This document shows, piece after piece, positions 7,236-17,347 of a DNA stretch of 64,000 nt (its first letter is position 1; each line of letters starts with the position of its first letter). Source of the DNA: Williamsia sp. DF01-3 (GTDB taxonomy: Bacteria > Actinomycetota > Actinomycetes > Mycobacteriales > Mycobacteriaceae); the NCBI RefSeq assembly GCF_023051145.1, contig NZ_JALKFS010000005.1:1054001-1118000 (forward strand). The letters are read 5' to 3'. The position numbers were made by a program, and so were the translations under genes. Under the pieces are notes generated by a model. That model was not told where the DNA came from. It saw only the letters and a list, made by a program, of their open reading frames with translations, and did no database searches.

Positions 7236-9554
7236 TCAGCTGTCCGGCAATTCACGCAGGATCAGGTCGAGAACGCGAATGGCAGCCGCCTTGTCGAGCG
7301 GGTCATTGCCGTTTCCGCACTTCGGTGATTGGACACACGAGGGGCAGCCCGCCTCGCAACCGCAGTCCGACACCGCATCCCGGGTCGCTTTGATCCACAT
7401 TTCGAACGCCTCATGTCCGCGGTCGGCGAACCCGGCGCCGCCGGGATATCCGTCGTAGACGAACACGGTGGGCAACCCCGTGTCGGGGTGCAGGTTGGTC
7501 GAGAGCCCTCCGATGTCCCATCGATCGCAGGTGGCCACCAGTGGGAGAAGACCGATTGCTGCGTGCTCGGCGGCGTGTAACGCGCCGGGGAAGTCCACCT
7601 CGGCGATCCCGATCGCATCGAGTGCCTCGGGCTCGATCGTGTACATCACCGCCCGCGTCGACAGCGTCTGGGGCGGCATGTCCAACTCCACCGAGTCCAG
7701 GACCTCACCGGTGAGCAACTTACGCAGGTAACCGATCACCTGATGGGTGACGTCGACGCGGACAAGGGAGACCTTCAACGGTCCGTGCCGCTGTTCCTGC
7801 ATCACCTCGGTGATCTCCACGACTGTCGTCTCGCGGGCGCTGGTGGTCCAGTCCGGTTCTTCTGGGTGGACCAGCGCCAGCCCGTCCTCGAGGTCGAGTT
7901 CATCGACGACGTAGCTCTCACCCTGATGGATGTGGACGGCTCCGGGGTGGACGGTGGACATGGCCCGGCCGGTGTCCACGGTGCCCAGCAGTTGGGCGCT
8001 GGTCTCGTCAACGATCATCACCTGCCCGCCGATGCCGCCCCGGATGTCCACGGCGCCATGAGGATCTACGCCCGCCGCGACGTACCAGCCGGCCTTCCGG
8101 TGACGGATGAGCCCTTGCCGGGCGAGGTCCTCGAGCAGCTCCCGTGCGCCGAATGCGTCCACCTCGGCCTCTTTCAGAGGCATCTCCGCTGCCGCGCAGA
8201 GCAATTGAGGACCGAGTACATACGGGTTGGTGGGGTCGGTGACCGTTGCCTCGACGGGCTTGTCCAGCAACGCTTCCGGATGGTTCACCAGATAGGTGTC
8301 GAGGGGGTCGTCGCGGGCGACGAGCACCACCAGTGAACCCTCACCGCGGCGGCCGGCGCGGCCGGCCTGCTGCCAGAACGACGCGACAGTGCCCGGAAAA
8401 CCCGCCACCACAATGGCATCGAGACCACTGATGTCGACGCCGAGCTCCAGCGCGTTGGTGGTCGCGACCCCCAGTAGTCGACCGTCGGCGAGGTCGCGCT
8501 CGAGCACTCTGCGGTCGTCGGCGAGGTAACCGGCGCGGTACGCGGCCACCCGTGACGACAACTCGGGGTCGACCTCGTCGAGAATGCGTTTGGCCGAGAG
8601 TGCGGCCAGCTCCACTCCTCGGCGGCTGCGTACAAAACAGAGTGTCCGGGCGCCTTCGAGTACCAGGTCGGCGAGGATGCGGGCGGCTTCGGCGCCGGCC
8701 TGTTTGCGCACCGGCGCTCCGTTCTCCCCGGTCATCTCGGGTACGAAGCCTGGTTCCCACAAAGCGACGGTGCGAGCACCGTGGGGCGACCCGTCGTCGG
8801 TGATCTCCTCGCAGGGGGCGCCGACGAGTCTGCTCAGAGCCGCACCCGGCGTTCCCGAGGTGGCGCTGGCCCCGATCACCACCGGATCGGCACCGACCGC
8901 GCGTGCCAATCGCAGCAGACGCCGCAACACCAGGGCGGTGTGTGACCCGAATACGCCGCGGTAGTGGTGACATTCGTCGACGACGATGAATTGCAGACCG
9001 CGCAGGAAATGCCGCCATCGACCGTGGGAGCCGAGTATTCCGATGTGCAGCATGTCGGGGTTGGTGAAGATCCACCTCGAATGTTCGCGTGCCCATTGCC
9101 GGACCGCAGGTTCGGTGTCTCCGTCGTACGCGCAAGGCTGTAGGTGCAGGAACTCCTTTCGCCCGGCCAAGAGCGAGCTGACGGAGCGGAGCTGGTCTGC
9201 ACCGAGCGCTTTGGTGGGCGCGAGGTAGAGGGCGGTGGCCCGCGGGTCGGCGAGCATCCTGCTCAAGATGGGCACTTGATAGGCGAGCGATTTACCGGAC
9301 GCGGTGCCTGTGGAAAGCACCACATGTCGACCGGCCCAGGCGTGTTCGGCGGCCGCCACCTGGTGCGACCACGGTCTGCGAACACCCGCCTCCACAAGCG
9401 CTTCCTTAACCGGACCGGCGACCCAGTTCGGCCACTCGGCGAAAGATGCTGTCCGGCTGGGAATTACCGACTTGTGAGTGAGTGGCGATTCATCAGGGGA
9501 GATTCCGGCCAATGTCCGCGCCAGTAGCGCGGAGCCGAAATCATCACTACTCAT
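7236..9554 (-). CDS. DEAD/DEAH-box helicase with C-terminal DUF1998 (Rv3649-like)
   Basis: A 772-residue superfamily 2 helicase. Motif I is STGTASGKSLAYQ near residue 80, motif II is DECHHYRG near 190, and motif VI is QQAGRAGRRGEG near 390. The C-terminal part ends in a Cys-rich block (DCGCEAGCPSCVQSPKCGNG), the zinc-binding DUF1998 region found in MrfA-type DNA-repair helicases. It is probably an ATP-dependent DNA helicase in repair; a mitomycin-repair role is known for Bacillus MrfA and is only inferred here. The gene points away from cspA, as in mycobacteria. Confidence 0.9.
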   Translation of the reverse strand: MSSDDFGSALLARTLAGISPDESPLTHKSVIPSRTASFAEWPNWVAGPVKEALVEAGVRRPWSHQVAAAEHAWAGRHVVLSTGTASGKSLAYQVPILSRMLADPRATALYLAPTKALGADQLRSVSSLLAGRKEFLHLQPCAYDGDTEPAVRQWAREHSRWIFTNPDMLHIGILGSHGRWRHFLRGLQFIVVDECHHYRGVFGSHTALVLRRLLRLARAVGADPVVIGASATSGTPGAALSRLVGAPCEEITDDGSPHGARTVALWEPGFVPEMTGENGAPVRKQAGAEAARILADLVLEGARTLCFVRSRRGVELAALSAKRILDEVDPELSSRVAAYRAGYLADDRRVLERDLADGRLLGVATTNALELGVDISGLDAIVVAGFPGTVASFWQQAGRAGRRGEGSLVVLVARDDPLDTYLVNHPEALLDKPVEATVTDPTNPYVLGPQLLCAAAEMPLKEAEVDAFGARELLEDLARQGLIRHRKAGWYVAAGVDPHGAVDIRGGIGGQVMIVDETSAQLLGTVDTGRAMSTVHPGAVHIHQGESYVVDELDLEDGLALVHPEEPDWTTSARETTVVEITEVMQEQRHGPLKVSLVRVDVTHQVIGYLRKLLTGEVLDSVELDMPPQTLSTRAVMYTIEPEALDAIGIAEVDFPGALHAAEHAAIGLLPLVATCDRWDIGGLSTNLHPDTGLPTVFVYDGYPGGAGFADRGHEAFEMWIKATRDAVSDCGCEAGCPSCVQSPKCGNGNDPLDKAAAIRVLDLILRELPDS

Positions 9555-9859
9555 AATGCCAGTTCACCACGCCGTAATCGTACCGATTGCTGCCGACAAT
9601 CACGGTTGTGGCCACGTTTGGAATCAGATTGAACTCTCGACTGTTGTGCACGCCCGGAACATGATTGACTGATCGCGGTCGCAGCTTCTGGGGGGCGGTT
9701 CAAGCATTTGGCCGATCTCTCGGGATCGTGTTGCGAGCGTGGTACTGAAGGCTGGGTGCGCGGGTTCGTCCCGCGAGCGGCGCCAGTAGGTATGGCGGTC
9801 GGAACCGGCCCGGCGGGGTAACTCCCCGCCGCACCCGGGTGAAAGAAAAGGAATGCAAG
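9555..9859 (+). promoter_or_regulatory. cspA upstream region with two leader hairpins
   Basis: This 305-base gap holds no gene. It has two perfect stem-loops close to cspA. CGCGGG 9759-9764 pairs with CCCGCG 9770-9775. CGGCGGGG 9811-9818 pairs with CCCCGCCG 9824-9831 around a TAACT loop, ending 28 bases before the ATG. The ribosome site AAAGGAA (9847-9853) is outside the stems. Long structured leaders are typical of cold-shock genes, so RNA-level temperature control is plausible. Confidence 0.45.
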
Positions 9860-10063
9860 ATGGCACAGGGGACTGTGAAGTGGTTCAACGCGGAGAAGGG
9901 CTTCGGCTTCATCGCGCCTGACGATGGACCGGACGACGTGTTTGTCCACTACTCGGAGATCCAGGGGAACGGATTCCGCACCCTCGAGGAGAACCAGCGG
10001 GTCGAGTTCGAGGTCGGTCAGGGCACCAAGGGCCCACAGGCCACCGGCGTTCGCGCGCTGTAG
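9860..10063 (+). CDS. cspA: cold-shock protein (CspA family)
   Basis: A 67-residue single cold-shock domain. RNP1 (KGFGFIAP) and RNP2 (DVFVHYSEI) are both intact, and the protein begins [10 protein letters not shown]. It binds single-stranded RNA and DNA as an RNA chaperone. The start ATG at 9860 follows AAAGGAATGCAAG. Equivalent to Rv3648c by place and sequence. Confidence 0.95.
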   Translation: MAQGTVKWFNAEKGFGFIAPDDGPDDVFVHYSEIQGNGFRTLEENQRVEFEVGQGTKGPQATGVRAL

Positions 10064-10210
10064 GTCGCTCCCCGAGGACCTTCGCACCACGCGAGGAACC
10101 TCCGTTTGATTTGGGCATTCTTAAGGTGCTCGACGATCTCACCCCCGGTCGCTGAATTCCGGTGTCCGGGGGTGAGCCGTTTTCCGGCCCACATACCGTA
10201 CGGTTTCATC

Positions 10211-10789
10211 GTGGGTCAGCTGTCCATGTTCTCCGCGGAGACCGACGAACCGTCTGTGGACGATCTCGCCGGTCTGTTGGCGTCGGCCGGACAAACCACG
10301 ATCGGATCTCGCGGCGCACGCGTCTCGGTGGTCGTGGCCGACGACTGGCGGGCCCAAGCGCTGGCAGACGAGATGGAACGGTGCGGACTCACTCCTGAGG
10401 TCTCGGTGTCGTCGGAGGGTTCGCCGCTTGTGGGTACCGCCACCACATGGGCACTCGAGCCGCTCCATCGCGCTTGGACAAAAGGCGCGATCAAGACGAT
10501 GCCTGCGACGTGGGTGCCGAGCCCCCGGGCGCTGCGTCTGTGGGTGATCGCTGCCGGGCAGCGCGACGTCGACCGCTACCTGTTGGGACTCGACCCGCAC
10601 ACCCCTGAGTCCCATGGGGCTTTGGCCACCGCTGTGATGCGCGCAGGGGTGGCACCGACGCTGGTGGGCACGCGGGGCGCGGCCCCCGCCCTGCGGATCG
10701 CAGGCAAACGTCGCTTGACGCGTCTGATCGAATCAGTGGGTGAGGCTCCGGACATCCCCGGGGCGGCCGCATGCTGGCCATTCATTTGA
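10211..10789 (+). CDS. Rv3647c-like conserved hypothetical protein
   Basis: A protein of about 192 residues between cspA and topA, where mycobacteria have Rv3647c. The N-terminal third resembles a short acidic domain (SMFSAETDEPSVDDLAGLLAS). The rest is mixed alpha/beta with PATWVPSPRALRLWVIAAG as its most conserved-looking stretch. No catalytic motif is recognised. Start choice is uncertain: GTG at 10211 or ATG at 10226, neither with a clear ribosome site. Function unknown. Confidence 0.7.
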   Translation: MGQLSMFSAETDEPSVDDLAGLLASAGQTTIGSRGARVSVVVADDWRAQALADEMERCGLTPEVSVSSEGSPLVGTATTWALEPLHRAWTKGAIKTMPATWVPSPRALRLWVIAAGQRDVDRYLLGLDPHTPESHGALATAVMRAGVAPTLVGTRGAAPALRIAGKRRLTRLIESVGEAPDIPGAAACWPFI

Positions 10790-10944
10790 CGGGCGCGTCG
10801 ATCGATCGCTGAACTGCGACGACACCCTGTCCGAGGGGGGTCCCAACACCGGGCCCCGACCGGTTTCGCGGGTGGCAGATCAGGTAGAGGTGTGTCAGTA
10901 GCGCTATACATAAGGTACAAACGGGCCAGAAGGCCCAGGGAAAG

Positions 10945-13935
10945 GTGCAGGCAAAGACGGTGGCGGATTCAGGTACAACAGCCCGCGGGACTGGCGGTGT
11001 CGTGCGCCGGCTCGTGATCGTCGAGTCTCCGACCAAGGCCCGCAAGATCTCCTCATATCTCGGCAACAACTACGTGGTGGAGTCGTCCCGCGGACACATC
11101 CGGGACCTCCCACGCGGCGCGGCGGACGTGCCCGCCAAGTACAAGGGTCAGCCCTGGGCGCGACTCGGTGTCGACGTCGAGCACGACTTCGAGCCCCTCT
11201 ACGTGGTCTCGCCGGACAAGAAGTCCACCGTCACCGAGCTCAAGTCGCTGCTCAAGGACGTCGATGAGCTCTATCTCGCAACAGACGGTGACCGGGAGGG
11301 CGAGGCCATCGCCTGGCACCTGCTGGAGACCCTCAAGCCCAAGGTTCCGGTCAAGCGGATGGTCTTCCACGAGATCACCGAATCGGCCATCAGGGCTGCC
11401 GCAGAGAACCCCCGTGACCTCGACGAAGACCTGGTCGACGCCCAGGAGACCCGACGCATCCTCGACCGCCTGTACGGCTACGAGGTGTCGCCGGTGCTGT
11501 GGAAGAAGGTCATGCCGAAACTCTCGGCGGGCCGTGTGCAGTCGGTGGCCACCCGCATCATCGTCGAGCGCGAACGCGAGCGGATGGCGTTCCGGTCGGC
11601 AACGTATTGGGACATCGCCGCCACGCTCGACGCCGGCGCGGAAGCGACACCCCGCAGTTTCGGCGCGAGGCTCGTCAGTGTCGACGGCGACCGCGTGGCC
11701 AGTGGCCGCGACTTCGACTCCGCCGGTGCGCTGAAGAAGGCCGACGGGGTGACAGTGCTCGACGAGTCGCGCGCCGTGTCACTCGCGTCAGGGCTCCAAG
11801 GCGCCGCGATGACGGTCTCGTCGGTCGAGGAGAAGCCCTACACGCGCCGCCCGTACGCGCCGTTCATGACGTCGACCCTGCAGCAGGAGGCCGGCCGCAA
11901 ACTCAGGTTCACCTCCGACCGCACCATGCGGGTGGCGCAACGGCTGTACGAGAACGGCTACATCACCTACATGCGTACCGACTCGACCACGCTGTCCGAG
12001 TCGGCCATCACAGCCGCCCGTAACCAGGCCCGTGATCTCTATGGGGCCAACTTCGTCCATCCGACGCCGCGGCAGTACACCCGCAAGGTGAAGAACGCGC
12101 AGGAGGCGCACGAGGCCATCCGGCCGGCGGGCGAGTCCTTCCGGACGCCGGGTCAGGTCGCCTCGGCGCTGCAGACCGACGAGTTCCGGTTGTACGAGCT
12201 GATCTGGCAGCGCACGGTCGCGTCGCAGATGGCCGACGCGCGCGGCACCACGATGAGTCTGCGGATCAGCGGCAAGGCGCAAACAGGTGAGACCTGTACC
12301 TTCGCCGCGTCCGGTCGCACCATCACCTTCCCGGGCTTCTTGTCGGCTTATGTGGAGACGGTGGACGAGCAGGCCGGCGGCACCGCCGACGACGCCGAGA
12401 GTCGCCTCCCGAATCTCGTCGAAGGCCAATCACTCACTGCAACCGAGCTGCGTCCTGACGGGCACACCACCAACCCGCCCGCCCGATACACCGAGGCTTC
12501 ATTGGTGAAGACGTTGGAGGAGTTGGGGATCGGACGTCCGTCGACGTACGCGTCGATCATCGGCACCATCCAAGACCGCGGGTACGTACACAAGAAGGGG
12601 TCGGCCCTCGTGCCGTCCTGGATCGCGTTCGCGGTGGTGGGACTGCTCGAGGCGTACTTCAAACGCCTTGTCGACTACGACTTCACGGCCACCCTCGAAG
12701 ACGATCTCGACCAGATCGCGCAAGGCGCCGAGAATCGCACCGCCTGGCTGACCCGTTTCTACTACGGGCAAGAGGGTGCAGAAGGACAGGCCGGCACCGG
12801 GCTCAAGAAGCTCGTCGGCGTGAACCTCGAAGAGATCGATGCCCGTGAGGTCAACTCGATCCGGTTGTTCGACGACGACCAGGGTCGCCCGGTGTACGTG
12901 CGGGTCGGCCGATTCGGTCCGTATCTCGAACGCACGGTCACCCCTGAAGGTGGTGGCGAGCCGGAGTCGCAGCGCGCCAACCTGCCCGACGACATCACGC
13001 CTGACGAGCTCACGCTCGAATTGGCCGAAAAGCTTTTCAGCACACCGCAAGAGGGCCGCACCCTGGGTGTCGATCCGCTCACCGGTCACGAGATCGTCGC
13101 CAAGGAAGGGCGTTTCGGTCCGTACGTGACCGAGATCCTCCCGGATCCGGAAGACGAAGGCGACGACGGGAACTCGGTCCCGGCGCTGACTCCTCCGCCT
13201 GCGCCCACCCCGCTCGACGACGGCGCGACCCCACTGGACGCACCGACGGGCGGCGGCGGCACCGCAACCGCCACCAAGAAGGCGACTGCCAAGAAAGCCG
13301 CGAAGAAGGCGGCCAAGAAGGCCGGACCGAAACCGCGCACCGGATCACTGTTCAAGTCGATGGAGATCGGCTCGGTCACTCTCGACGACGCGTTGAAGTT
13401 GCTGTCGTTGCCACGGGTTGTGGGGCAGGATGCCGAAGGCCAGGAGATCACCGCACAGAACGGTCGCTATGGGCCATATCTGAAGCGCGGCACCGATTCT
13501 CGCTCGTTGACGTCCGAGGACCAGATCTTCGACATCACCTTGGACGAGGCGTTGAAGATCTATTCCGAGCCCAAGCGCCGCGGTCGGGCAGCAGCTGCTC
13601 CTCCGCTGCGTGAGCTGGGCAAGGACCCGGTCTCCGAGCAGCCGATGGTGATCAAGGACGGCCGTTTCGGTCCGTACGTGACCGATGGCGAGACCAACGC
13701 GAGCCTGCGAAAAGACGATGACGTCGCGTCGATCACCGACGAGCGTGCGTCGGAGTTGCTGGCGGACAGGCGAGCTCGTGGCCCGGCGAAGAAGTCGGCC
13801 AAGAAGGCGTCCAAGAAGGCTCCGGCAAAGAAGACCGCTGCCAAGAAGACAGCGGCGAAGAAGACCACCGCCAAGAAGACAGCTGCGAAGAAAGCTCCCG
13901 CGAAAAAGGCTGCTGCCAAGAAGAAGGCTGACTAG
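10945..13935 (+). CDS. topA: DNA topoisomerase I (type IA)
   Basis: A 996-residue enzyme that relaxes negative supercoils by passing strands through a Tyr-linked break. The TOPRIM domain begins RLVIVESPTKARK near residue 30. The active-site block ITYMRTDSTTLSE places the catalytic Tyr near residue 340. Four C-terminal GRFGPY/GRYGPY repeats lie between about 650 and 910 and bind DNA. A Lys/Ala-rich linker falls between the second and third repeats. The last 60 residues are a Lys-Ala tail (KKTAAKK repeats), as in mycobacterial TopA. GTG at 10945 follows AGGG; GTG at 10960 is an alternative. A -10-like TATACA lies at 10905-10910. Confidence 0.96.
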   Translation: MQAKTVADSGTTARGTGGVVRRLVIVESPTKARKISSYLGNNYVVESSRGHIRDLPRGAADVPAKYKGQPWARLGVDVEHDFEPLYVVSPDKKSTVTELKSLLKDVDELYLATDGDREGEAIAWHLLETLKPKVPVKRMVFHEITESAIRAAAENPRDLDEDLVDAQETRRILDRLYGYEVSPVLWKKVMPKLSAGRVQSVATRIIVERERERMAFRSATYWDIAATLDAGAEATPRSFGARLVSVDGDRVASGRDFDSAGALKKADGVTVLDESRAVSLASGLQGAAMTVSSVEEKPYTRRPYAPFMTSTLQQEAGRKLRFTSDRTMRVAQRLYENGYITYMRTDSTTLSESAITAARNQARDLYGANFVHPTPRQYTRKVKNAQEAHEAIRPAGESFRTPGQVASALQTDEFRLYELIWQRTVASQMADARGTTMSLRISGKAQTGETCTFAASGRTITFPGFLSAYVETVDEQAGGTADDAESRLPNLVEGQSLTATELRPDGHTTNPPARYTEASLVKTLEELGIGRPSTYASIIGTIQDRGYVHKKGSALVPSWIAFAVVGLLEAYFKRLVDYDFTATLEDDLDQIAQGAENRTAWLTRFYYGQEGAEGQAGTGLKKLVGVNLEEIDAREVNSIRLFDDDQGRPVYVRVGRFGPYLERTVTPEGGGEPESQRANLPDDITPDELTLELAEKLFSTPQEGRTLGVDPLTGHEIVAKEGRFGPYVTEILPDPEDEGDDGNSVPALTPPPAPTPLDDGATPLDAPTGGGGTATATKKATAKKAAKKAAKKAGPKPRTGSLFKSMEIGSVTLDDALKLLSLPRVVGQDAEGQEITAQNGRYGPYLKRGTDSRSLTSEDQIFDITLDEALKIYSEPKRRGRAAAAPPLRELGKDPVSEQPMVIKDGRFGPYVTDGETNASLRKDDDVASITDERASELLADRRARGPAKKSAKKASKKAPAKKTAAKKTAAKKTTAKKTAAKKAPAKKAAAKKKAD

Positions 13936-13942
13936 CACCACG

Positions 13943-14003
13943 ATCGTCCCCGTCATCGGTGGCCGAGGACATAAGTCCCTCCGCCCCAGCCGACGGGGAC
14001 GAT
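13943..14003. terminator. long inverted repeat between convergent topA and cyclase genes
   Basis: ATCGTCCCCGTC (13943-13954) and GACGGGGACGAT (13992-14003) are perfect 12-base inverted arms around a 37-base loop. They fill the gap between two convergent genes. A T run is missing, so any termination would be of the intrinsic I-shaped type proposed for actinobacteria, working from both sides. Confidence 0.5.
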
Positions 14004-14013
14004 ACTGGTGGAG

Positions 14014-15555
14014 CTAGACCTCGACCTCGTATTTCGGCCTCGCCAAACGTGTCTCGATGCCCCGTCCACGTAGTTCGACACCTTCGCCGATGTCCCAGTG
14101 CTCGGCTTCCTCTGATGACGCCAGGTACACGGCGCGGGCGGAACCGAGTACGCGACTCGGCTCGAACTTCGCCAGGTCGGTCAGCCGGGCAGCCTCGTTG
14201 ACCGGGTCGCCGATGACGGTGTACTCGAGGCGCTGTTGCGAACCGATGTGTCCGGCAATGGCTTTGCCCGCCGATACCCCGATGCCGACGTCGGTGTCGC
14301 CGAGCGCGGCATCGAGTTCCTGACGCAACGTCCGTGCCGCGGCGAGGGCCTGACCTGCGAAGTCCTCTTGATCCAAGGGGGCGCCGAAGATCGCGAGGGC
14401 GGCGTCGCCCTGGAACTTGTTGACGAAGCCCCCGTGGCGGCCGACGACGTCGACGATCACCCGGAAGAACTCGTTGAGCAGGTTGACGACGTCGCGGGGT
14501 GGTCGGTTGACGGCCAGTCGGGTTGATCCGACGATGTCGACGAACAGCACCCCGACGTAGCGTTCTTCGCCACCGAGTTCGGTGCCGATCTCGATGGCAC
14601 GGCGCGCCACGTCTTCGCCGACGTAGCGGCCGAACAGGTTGCGGAGCTGTTGGCGCTCACGCACATCGGCCACCATCTCGTTGAATCCCGCCTGCAGGAG
14701 ACCGAGGTCGCTGCCGTCGTAGATGCGCACGGAGGTGTCGAGGTTTCCCTCACGCACCTCGGCCTGCGCGAACCGGAGCTGTTTGATGGGGTCGGCGATG
14801 GCGGACACCACGCGCACGAGACCGATCGAACCGAAGGCGAGGGCGGCGATCGCCATCCACAGGACCGGGCGTTGCAGACCGGCGGCGTCGGTGTCGATCA
14901 CGCCGATCTGCTGACCGATCACCAGCGCGATGATGACGCAGAGGGGAGCAGCCACGCTGATGATCCAGAACAGGATGATGCGCTGGGTGACGCTTGGGGC
15001 CGTGGCGCTCTCGGGGTTGTTGGCCATCGCGGCAACGGTGATGGGTCGGAGTACCTTCTCCGACTGCATGTAGCCCAGCACGCAGGTGATGAGGGCGCCG
15101 ACGAACGAACCGAGTGCCACGACGATGGCTGTTTTTGCCGATTGCGAGAGGCTGAGGAGCGCGAAGATCGCGCCGCCGAGCAACCACAGGGCGCCATGCA
15201 CCTGCACCAGCAGCACCGGGAGGCGGAGGGCGCGTCGGCGTGCGCTCTCGTTGTCGAGTCGGGATCGTCGGCGGGTCCATACGAGAACCGGGAGCGACAG
15301 GGCGATGGTGGCGTACGCACTCACCAGGCCGGCGATGAAGAGGTAGACCACGAACACCAGCTGGCTCAGGCCGCTGATCTCGGACAACTGGACCGACGTC
15401 TGCTGGGGGAGGCCGAACCGGAGGAATGCGAAAGTGAACAGGGCACCGACGACATTGGCCCGGAGCATGTCCAGAGCCAGCACCGGCCACGGTGTGCGCA
15501 CCAGCCAGCGCAACAGGTGCCATCCCCGTTGTAAGCGTGACTGTCTTTCCACCAC
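14014..15555 (-). CDS. class III adenylate/guanylate cyclase with HAMP domain (Rv3645-like)
   Basis: A 513-residue membrane cyclase. Six hydrophobic segments occupy about residues 20-270. A HAMP linker (RVVSAIADPIKQLRFAQ to NEMVADVRERQQL) and the CHD catalytic domain from about 330 follow. The catalytic core shows GVLFVDIVGSTRLA with the first metal Asp, FVNKFQGDAALAIFGAP with the second metal Asp, and GVSAGKAIAGHIG. It would make cAMP at the inner membrane. The start is taken as GTG at 15555 (VVERQSRLQRG); a TTG at 15582 is the longest reading. It lies between topA and holB exactly as in M. tuberculosis. Confidence 0.9.
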   Translation of the reverse strand: MVERQSRLQRGWHLLRWLVRTPWPVLALDMLRANVVGALFTFAFLRFGLPQQTSVQLSEISGLSQLVFVVYLFIAGLVSAYATIALSLPVLVWTRRRSRLDNESARRRALRLPVLLVQVHGALWLLGGAIFALLSLSQSAKTAIVVALGSFVGALITCVLGYMQSEKVLRPITVAAMANNPESATAPSVTQRIILFWIISVAAPLCVIIALVIGQQIGVIDTDAAGLQRPVLWMAIAALAFGSIGLVRVVSAIADPIKQLRFAQAEVREGNLDTSVRIYDGSDLGLLQAGFNEMVADVRERQQLRNLFGRYVGEDVARRAIEIGTELGGEERYVGVLFVDIVGSTRLAVNRPPRDVVNLLNEFFRVIVDVVGRHGGFVNKFQGDAALAIFGAPLDQEDFAGQALAAARTLRQELDAALGDTDVGIGVSAGKAIAGHIGSQQRLEYTVIGDPVNEAARLTDLAKFEPSRVLGSARAVYLASSEEAEHWDIGEGVELRGRGIETRLARPKYEVEV

Positions 15556-15624
15556 GTGACCACGGTAGCTGGCTGCTTGCAAGAGTTAAACACGACAGTC
15601 GGAGGCGCCCGATAGGCTTGACCT

Positions 15625-16881
15625 GTGACAACTGTGTTCGATCGACTTGTCGGCCAGCACGCGGTGGTGGGTGAACTCACATCGGCGGCGGTTGCCGCAG
15701 TTCGGCTTGCTGCCTCGCGCGACCTTCAAGCACACGGAAATGACCCGTTACCACTGCTTGCCGGGGACCCGGACTCCGGCTCTTCGGCGATGACACACGC
15801 GTGGCTGTTCACCGGTCCGCCTGGTTCTGGGCGGTCTGTGGCGGCTCAGTGTTTTGCCGCCTCGCTGCAATGTGAGGTGACCGACTCGCCCGGATGTGGG
15901 CGATGTCACGCGTGCACGACTGTGATGGCGGGCACACATTCGGATGTTCGGAGGATAGTCCCGGAGGGATTGTCGATTCCGGTGAAGGACATGCGAGCCA
16001 TCGTCCAGACCGCCGCGCGCCGTCCCAGCGTGGGTCGTTGGCAGGTTGTGGTGATCGAGGATGCCGACCGGCTCACCGAAGGCGCCGCCAACGCGCTGCT
16101 GAAGGCGGTCGAGGAGCCGCCACCTCGCACGGTGTTCTTGCTGTGCGCCCCCAGCATCGATCCAGAGGACATCTCGGTGACGCTCCGGTCGCGGTGCCGG
16201 CACGTGGCGCTGACCATGCCGTCGGTGGCCTCGATCGCCGAGGTGCTCATCGAGTCCGACGGCATCGATCCGGAGATGGCCAAGTGGGCGGCGTCGGTGT
16301 GTGGCGGTCATGTCGGCCGGGCGCGACGGCTCGCCACCGATGACGAGGCCCGTGAGCAGCGCAAGCAGGCGCTGGCGGTCGCACGGGCAGCCACCAGGGA
16401 CGCGACCGCGTACTCGGCAGCCGAGGCGCTTGTGAAGTCGGCCGACGCCGCTGCCAAGGCCATCAGCGCCAGACTCGACGAGGCCGAAACCGAAGAGATG
16501 CGTACGGCGCTCGGCGCCGGCGGCACGGGAAAAGGTGCGGTCGGGGCCATGCGGGGTTCGGCGGGAATCCTCAAGGACCTCGAACGTCGGCAGAAATCCC
16601 GGGAGACGCGCACCGGGCGCGACCTCCTCGATCGTGCGCTCGTGGATCTGGCGGCCCTGTTCCGGGACGCTCTGGCCGCGTCGTATGGGTCGTCGGTGAC
16701 CGCGATGCACCCCGACATGTCCGAGCAGACCGTGGCGATGGCCGGCTACGCCCGCCGCGAGGAACTGCTGGCCTGTGTCGAGGCGGTTCTGGAATGCCGG
16801 GAGTCGTTAGGTTTCAACGTCAAACCGAAGTTCGCAGTCGATTCGATGGTCGCCAAGATCGGCTTGGCCCTGCGCCACTGA
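15625..16881 (+). CDS. holB: DNA polymerase III delta-prime subunit
   Basis: A 418-residue clamp-loader subunit. The P-loop region reads GPPGSGRS, with Arg in place of the usual Lys, which fits the non-hydrolysing delta-prime role. A four-Cys zinc module follows (C-x8-C-x2-C-x2-C around CEVTDSPGCGRCHAC). The DEAD-like box is VIEDADRLTEGAANALLK and the SRC motif is TLRSRCRH. It loads the beta clamp with the delta and gamma/tau subunits. GTG at 15625 is the start. Confidence 0.93.
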   Translation: MTTVFDRLVGQHAVVGELTSAAVAAVRLAASRDLQAHGNDPLPLLAGDPDSGSSAMTHAWLFTGPPGSGRSVAAQCFAASLQCEVTDSPGCGRCHACTTVMAGTHSDVRRIVPEGLSIPVKDMRAIVQTAARRPSVGRWQVVVIEDADRLTEGAANALLKAVEEPPPRTVFLLCAPSIDPEDISVTLRSRCRHVALTMPSVASIAEVLIESDGIDPEMAKWAASVCGGHVGRARRLATDDEAREQRKQALAVARAATRDATAYSAAEALVKSADAAAKAISARLDEAETEEMRTALGAGGTGKGAVGAMRGSAGILKDLERRQKSRETRTGRDLLDRALVDLAALFRDALAASYGSSVTAMHPDMSEQTVAMAGYARREELLACVEAVLECRESLGFNVKPKFAVDSMVAKIGLALRH

Positions 16882-16894
16882 GTGCGGCGAACGC

Positions 16895-17335
16895 TCACCT
16901 TGCGGGTGCTTCCGAGGCGGCACCGAGTTCCTCGAGGCAGGTGCGGAACACCTCGTAGCGGTCCGCGCCGAGTCGGTCGGCCCAGACCCGTTCGACCTCG
17001 CCGATCGCTTCGCGCGTGCGCTCCACCGCGGCCAATCCACGGGGTGTCGGTGTGATCATCGTGGCTCGGCGGTCAGTCGGGTCGCGGACGGACTCGACGT
17101 ATCCGTGCTCTTCGAGGTGTCCGATCAATTGGGAGATGCCCTGCCTCGTGATCGCGGTGCGCTCGGCAAGGGTGCTGGGTCGGGTTCCTTGCTCATCGAC
17201 GGAATCGAGGATGCGCAGATGAGACGGTCGCAGCGGTCCCACGTCGCCGACCTGGGTGAGCAGATCCCGTCGGAATTGCGTGAATGCATCGTCCATCAGG
17301 GCCGCCAGGTGAGTCGGGAAAGACCGTTGCGCCAT
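16895..17335 (-). CDS. MarR family transcriptional regulator
   Basis: A 146-residue winged-helix protein. The recognition region is RPSTLAERTAITRQGISQLIGHLEEHGYVE and the wing is RDPTDRRATMITPTPRG, both typical of MarR. It is divergent from a phosphotransferase-like gene. An inverted repeat lies 13-25 bases above its ATG, so self-regulation is likely. The ribosome site AAAGGAA overlaps the operator area. Confidence 0.9.
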   Translation of the reverse strand: MAQRSFPTHLAALMDDAFTQFRRDLLTQVGDVGPLRPSHLRILDSVDEQGTRPSTLAERTAITRQGISQLIGHLEEHGYVESVRDPTDRRATMITPTPRGLAAVERTREAIGEVERVWADRLGADRYEVFRTCLEELGAASEAPAR

Positions 17336-17347
17336 TTAGTAAAGTTC

